Origin: Karalla daura
Taxonomy: Eukaryota; Chordata; Actinopteri; Chaetodontiformes; Leiognathidae
Assembly (NCBI GenBank): GCA_029224185.1
Contig: JANZKI010000039.1
Location: 868,001 to 932,000, forward strand
Length of the DNA: 64,000 bases
Reading direction: 5' to 3'
A model generated the notes under the pieces. It made no database searches, had not been told where the DNA came from, and worked only from the letters and a program-made list of their open reading frames with translations. This document shows, in pieces, positions 63,993-64,000 of this stretch. Position numbers and translations under genes: made by a program. Position 1 is the first letter of the stretch, and every line of letters begins with the position of its first letter.

Positions 63993-64000
63993 GTTTCCAG
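61687..64000 (+). repeat. 17-unit higher-order repeat, copy 4, cut by window end
   Basis: It begins at the t14 mark at 61,687 and runs out of the window. At 63,993 it has the G expected for a following t5 unit, as in copy 1 and unlike copy 2, so it may be a full 17-unit copy. Confidence 0.8.

Larger units (their letters stand above)
1..64000 (+). repeat. 177-bp satellite DNA array, whole window
   Basis: The same unit recurs every 177 bases from the first base to the last (ATCTCGGCC at 1, 178, 355 and so on), always in the same orientation, giving about 361 units. The consensus is about 59% GC with 17 CpG. Units differ at roughly 25 recurrent diagnostic positions; the rest is nearly invariant. 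I saw no insertion, inversion or flanking unique sequence. Only a few units change length: one of 178 bp near 11,010 and four of 176 bp near 49,480, 52,488, 58,682 and 61,690. Unit size near nucleosome repeat length and array scale are typical of eukaryotic centromeric or heterochromatic satellites. Location and species are inference; I do not recognise the family by sequence. Gene-like open frames in it are not supported as genes. Confidence 0.98.
56058..64000 (+). repeat. Satellite block 26 (right-truncated), copy of block 25
   Basis: It repeats the unit order of block 25 at a 9,202-bp offset up to 63,992. It has no X unit before the window ends, so the true block continues to the right. 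The one difference I found from block 25 within the shared part is TT for GG at 62,962-62,963. Confidence 0.85.

Noticed and set aside
1..64000. CRISPR array or bacterial repeat cassette
   Set aside because: Units abut with no unique spacers, the unit is 177 bp, and there are no associated genes.
1..64000. CENP-B box
   Set aside because: No match to the core pattern TTCG-4N-A-2N-CGGG on either strand of the consensus; the TTCG at phase 45 lacks the A at the needed spacing.
1..64000. Telomeric repeats, tRNA, rRNA or 5S genes
   Set aside because: No TTAGGG- or TTTAGGG-type tandem run occurs, and the unit has no cloverleaf or recognisable rRNA segment.
1..64000. Retrotransposon internal tandem repeats or rolling-circle element
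   Set aside because: No terminal repeats, primer-binding site, polyprotein motifs or element ends were seen; the reverse-frame 59-residue repeat shows no known domain to me.
1..64000. Naming the species or family (for example the GC-rich satellites near 180 bp of Citrus, or a 177-bp cucumber satellite)
   Set aside because: Unit length and GC content are compatible with several plant families, but I cannot match the sequence from memory. Aligning the consensus to published satellites would decide.
1..64000. Undescribed defence or metabolic system
   Set aside because: Nothing but satellite units is present in the window, so no gene system can be supported.

Overview
The whole 64,000-base window is one uninterrupted head-to-tail satellite DNA array. 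The repeat unit is 177 bp (about 361 units plus partial ends), and every unit I followed runs in the same orientation. I found no gene, RNA gene, transposon, single-copy spacer or array edge. The consensus unit is about 59% GC (50 C, 55 G, 29 A, 43 T by hand count) with 17 CpG sites, so CpG is not depleted. The long open frames on both strands exist because 177 is a multiple of 3 and the unit happens to lack stops in two frames; I do not call them genes. This points to eukaryotic nuclear heterochromatin (centromeric, pericentromeric, subtelomeric or knob-like). A plant is my best guess from unit size and the methylation-type mutation pattern, but the species cannot be named from the sequence.

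Key to unit types. Phase position 1 is base 1 of the window; units are read from phase position 91 round to 90. t1 = consensus. t2 = C86T, usually with A66G; a v after another type means it also carries C86T. t3 = G73A. t4 = T148G. t5 = C146G with G159T. t6 = G130A plus C70G. t7 = C70G only. t8 = G130A only. t9 = G67T (t9b also has C50T). t10 = G157A plus A10G. t11 = C5T plus A10G. t12 = T101A, T148G, G67T and C68T. t13 = t6 plus a C-to-G in the GCTCACACC segment. t14 = 176-bp unit with a 1-base deletion near phase 98-102. t15 = unit changed around phase 163-172 (GGTCGCTCGGGATCGGG). t16 = G112T. X = G124T, which makes a TGA in the forward frame. A slash marks a hybrid unit.

Layout. From 1 to about 46,855 the array is a mosaic of blocks of 1 to 19 units, each ending in an X unit. 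Most blocks start t2-t1 or t5v-t1 and end t5-X, with cassettes such as t3-t4-t9-t5-X, t10-t10-t1 and t1-t13-t5-X reused between blocks. From 46,856 the order becomes more regular: a 17-unit, 3,008-bp higher-order repeat appears in tandem, and a segment of about 8.1 kb (46,652-54,790) recurs at 55,854-63,992, offset by 9,202 bp. Several variants are confined to one side (phase C3T to the first 16.7 kb; t12, t11, t13, t14 and t15 to the right), so the array has strata of different age.

Inside each unit there are several short dyads, the clearest being an 8-bp stem with a 12-base loop followed by a T run, in the least variable part of the unit. There is also a four-run G tract. Nothing in the window supports a coding or defence system. 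The interest lies in array architecture, recombination history and the conserved structural elements of the unit.
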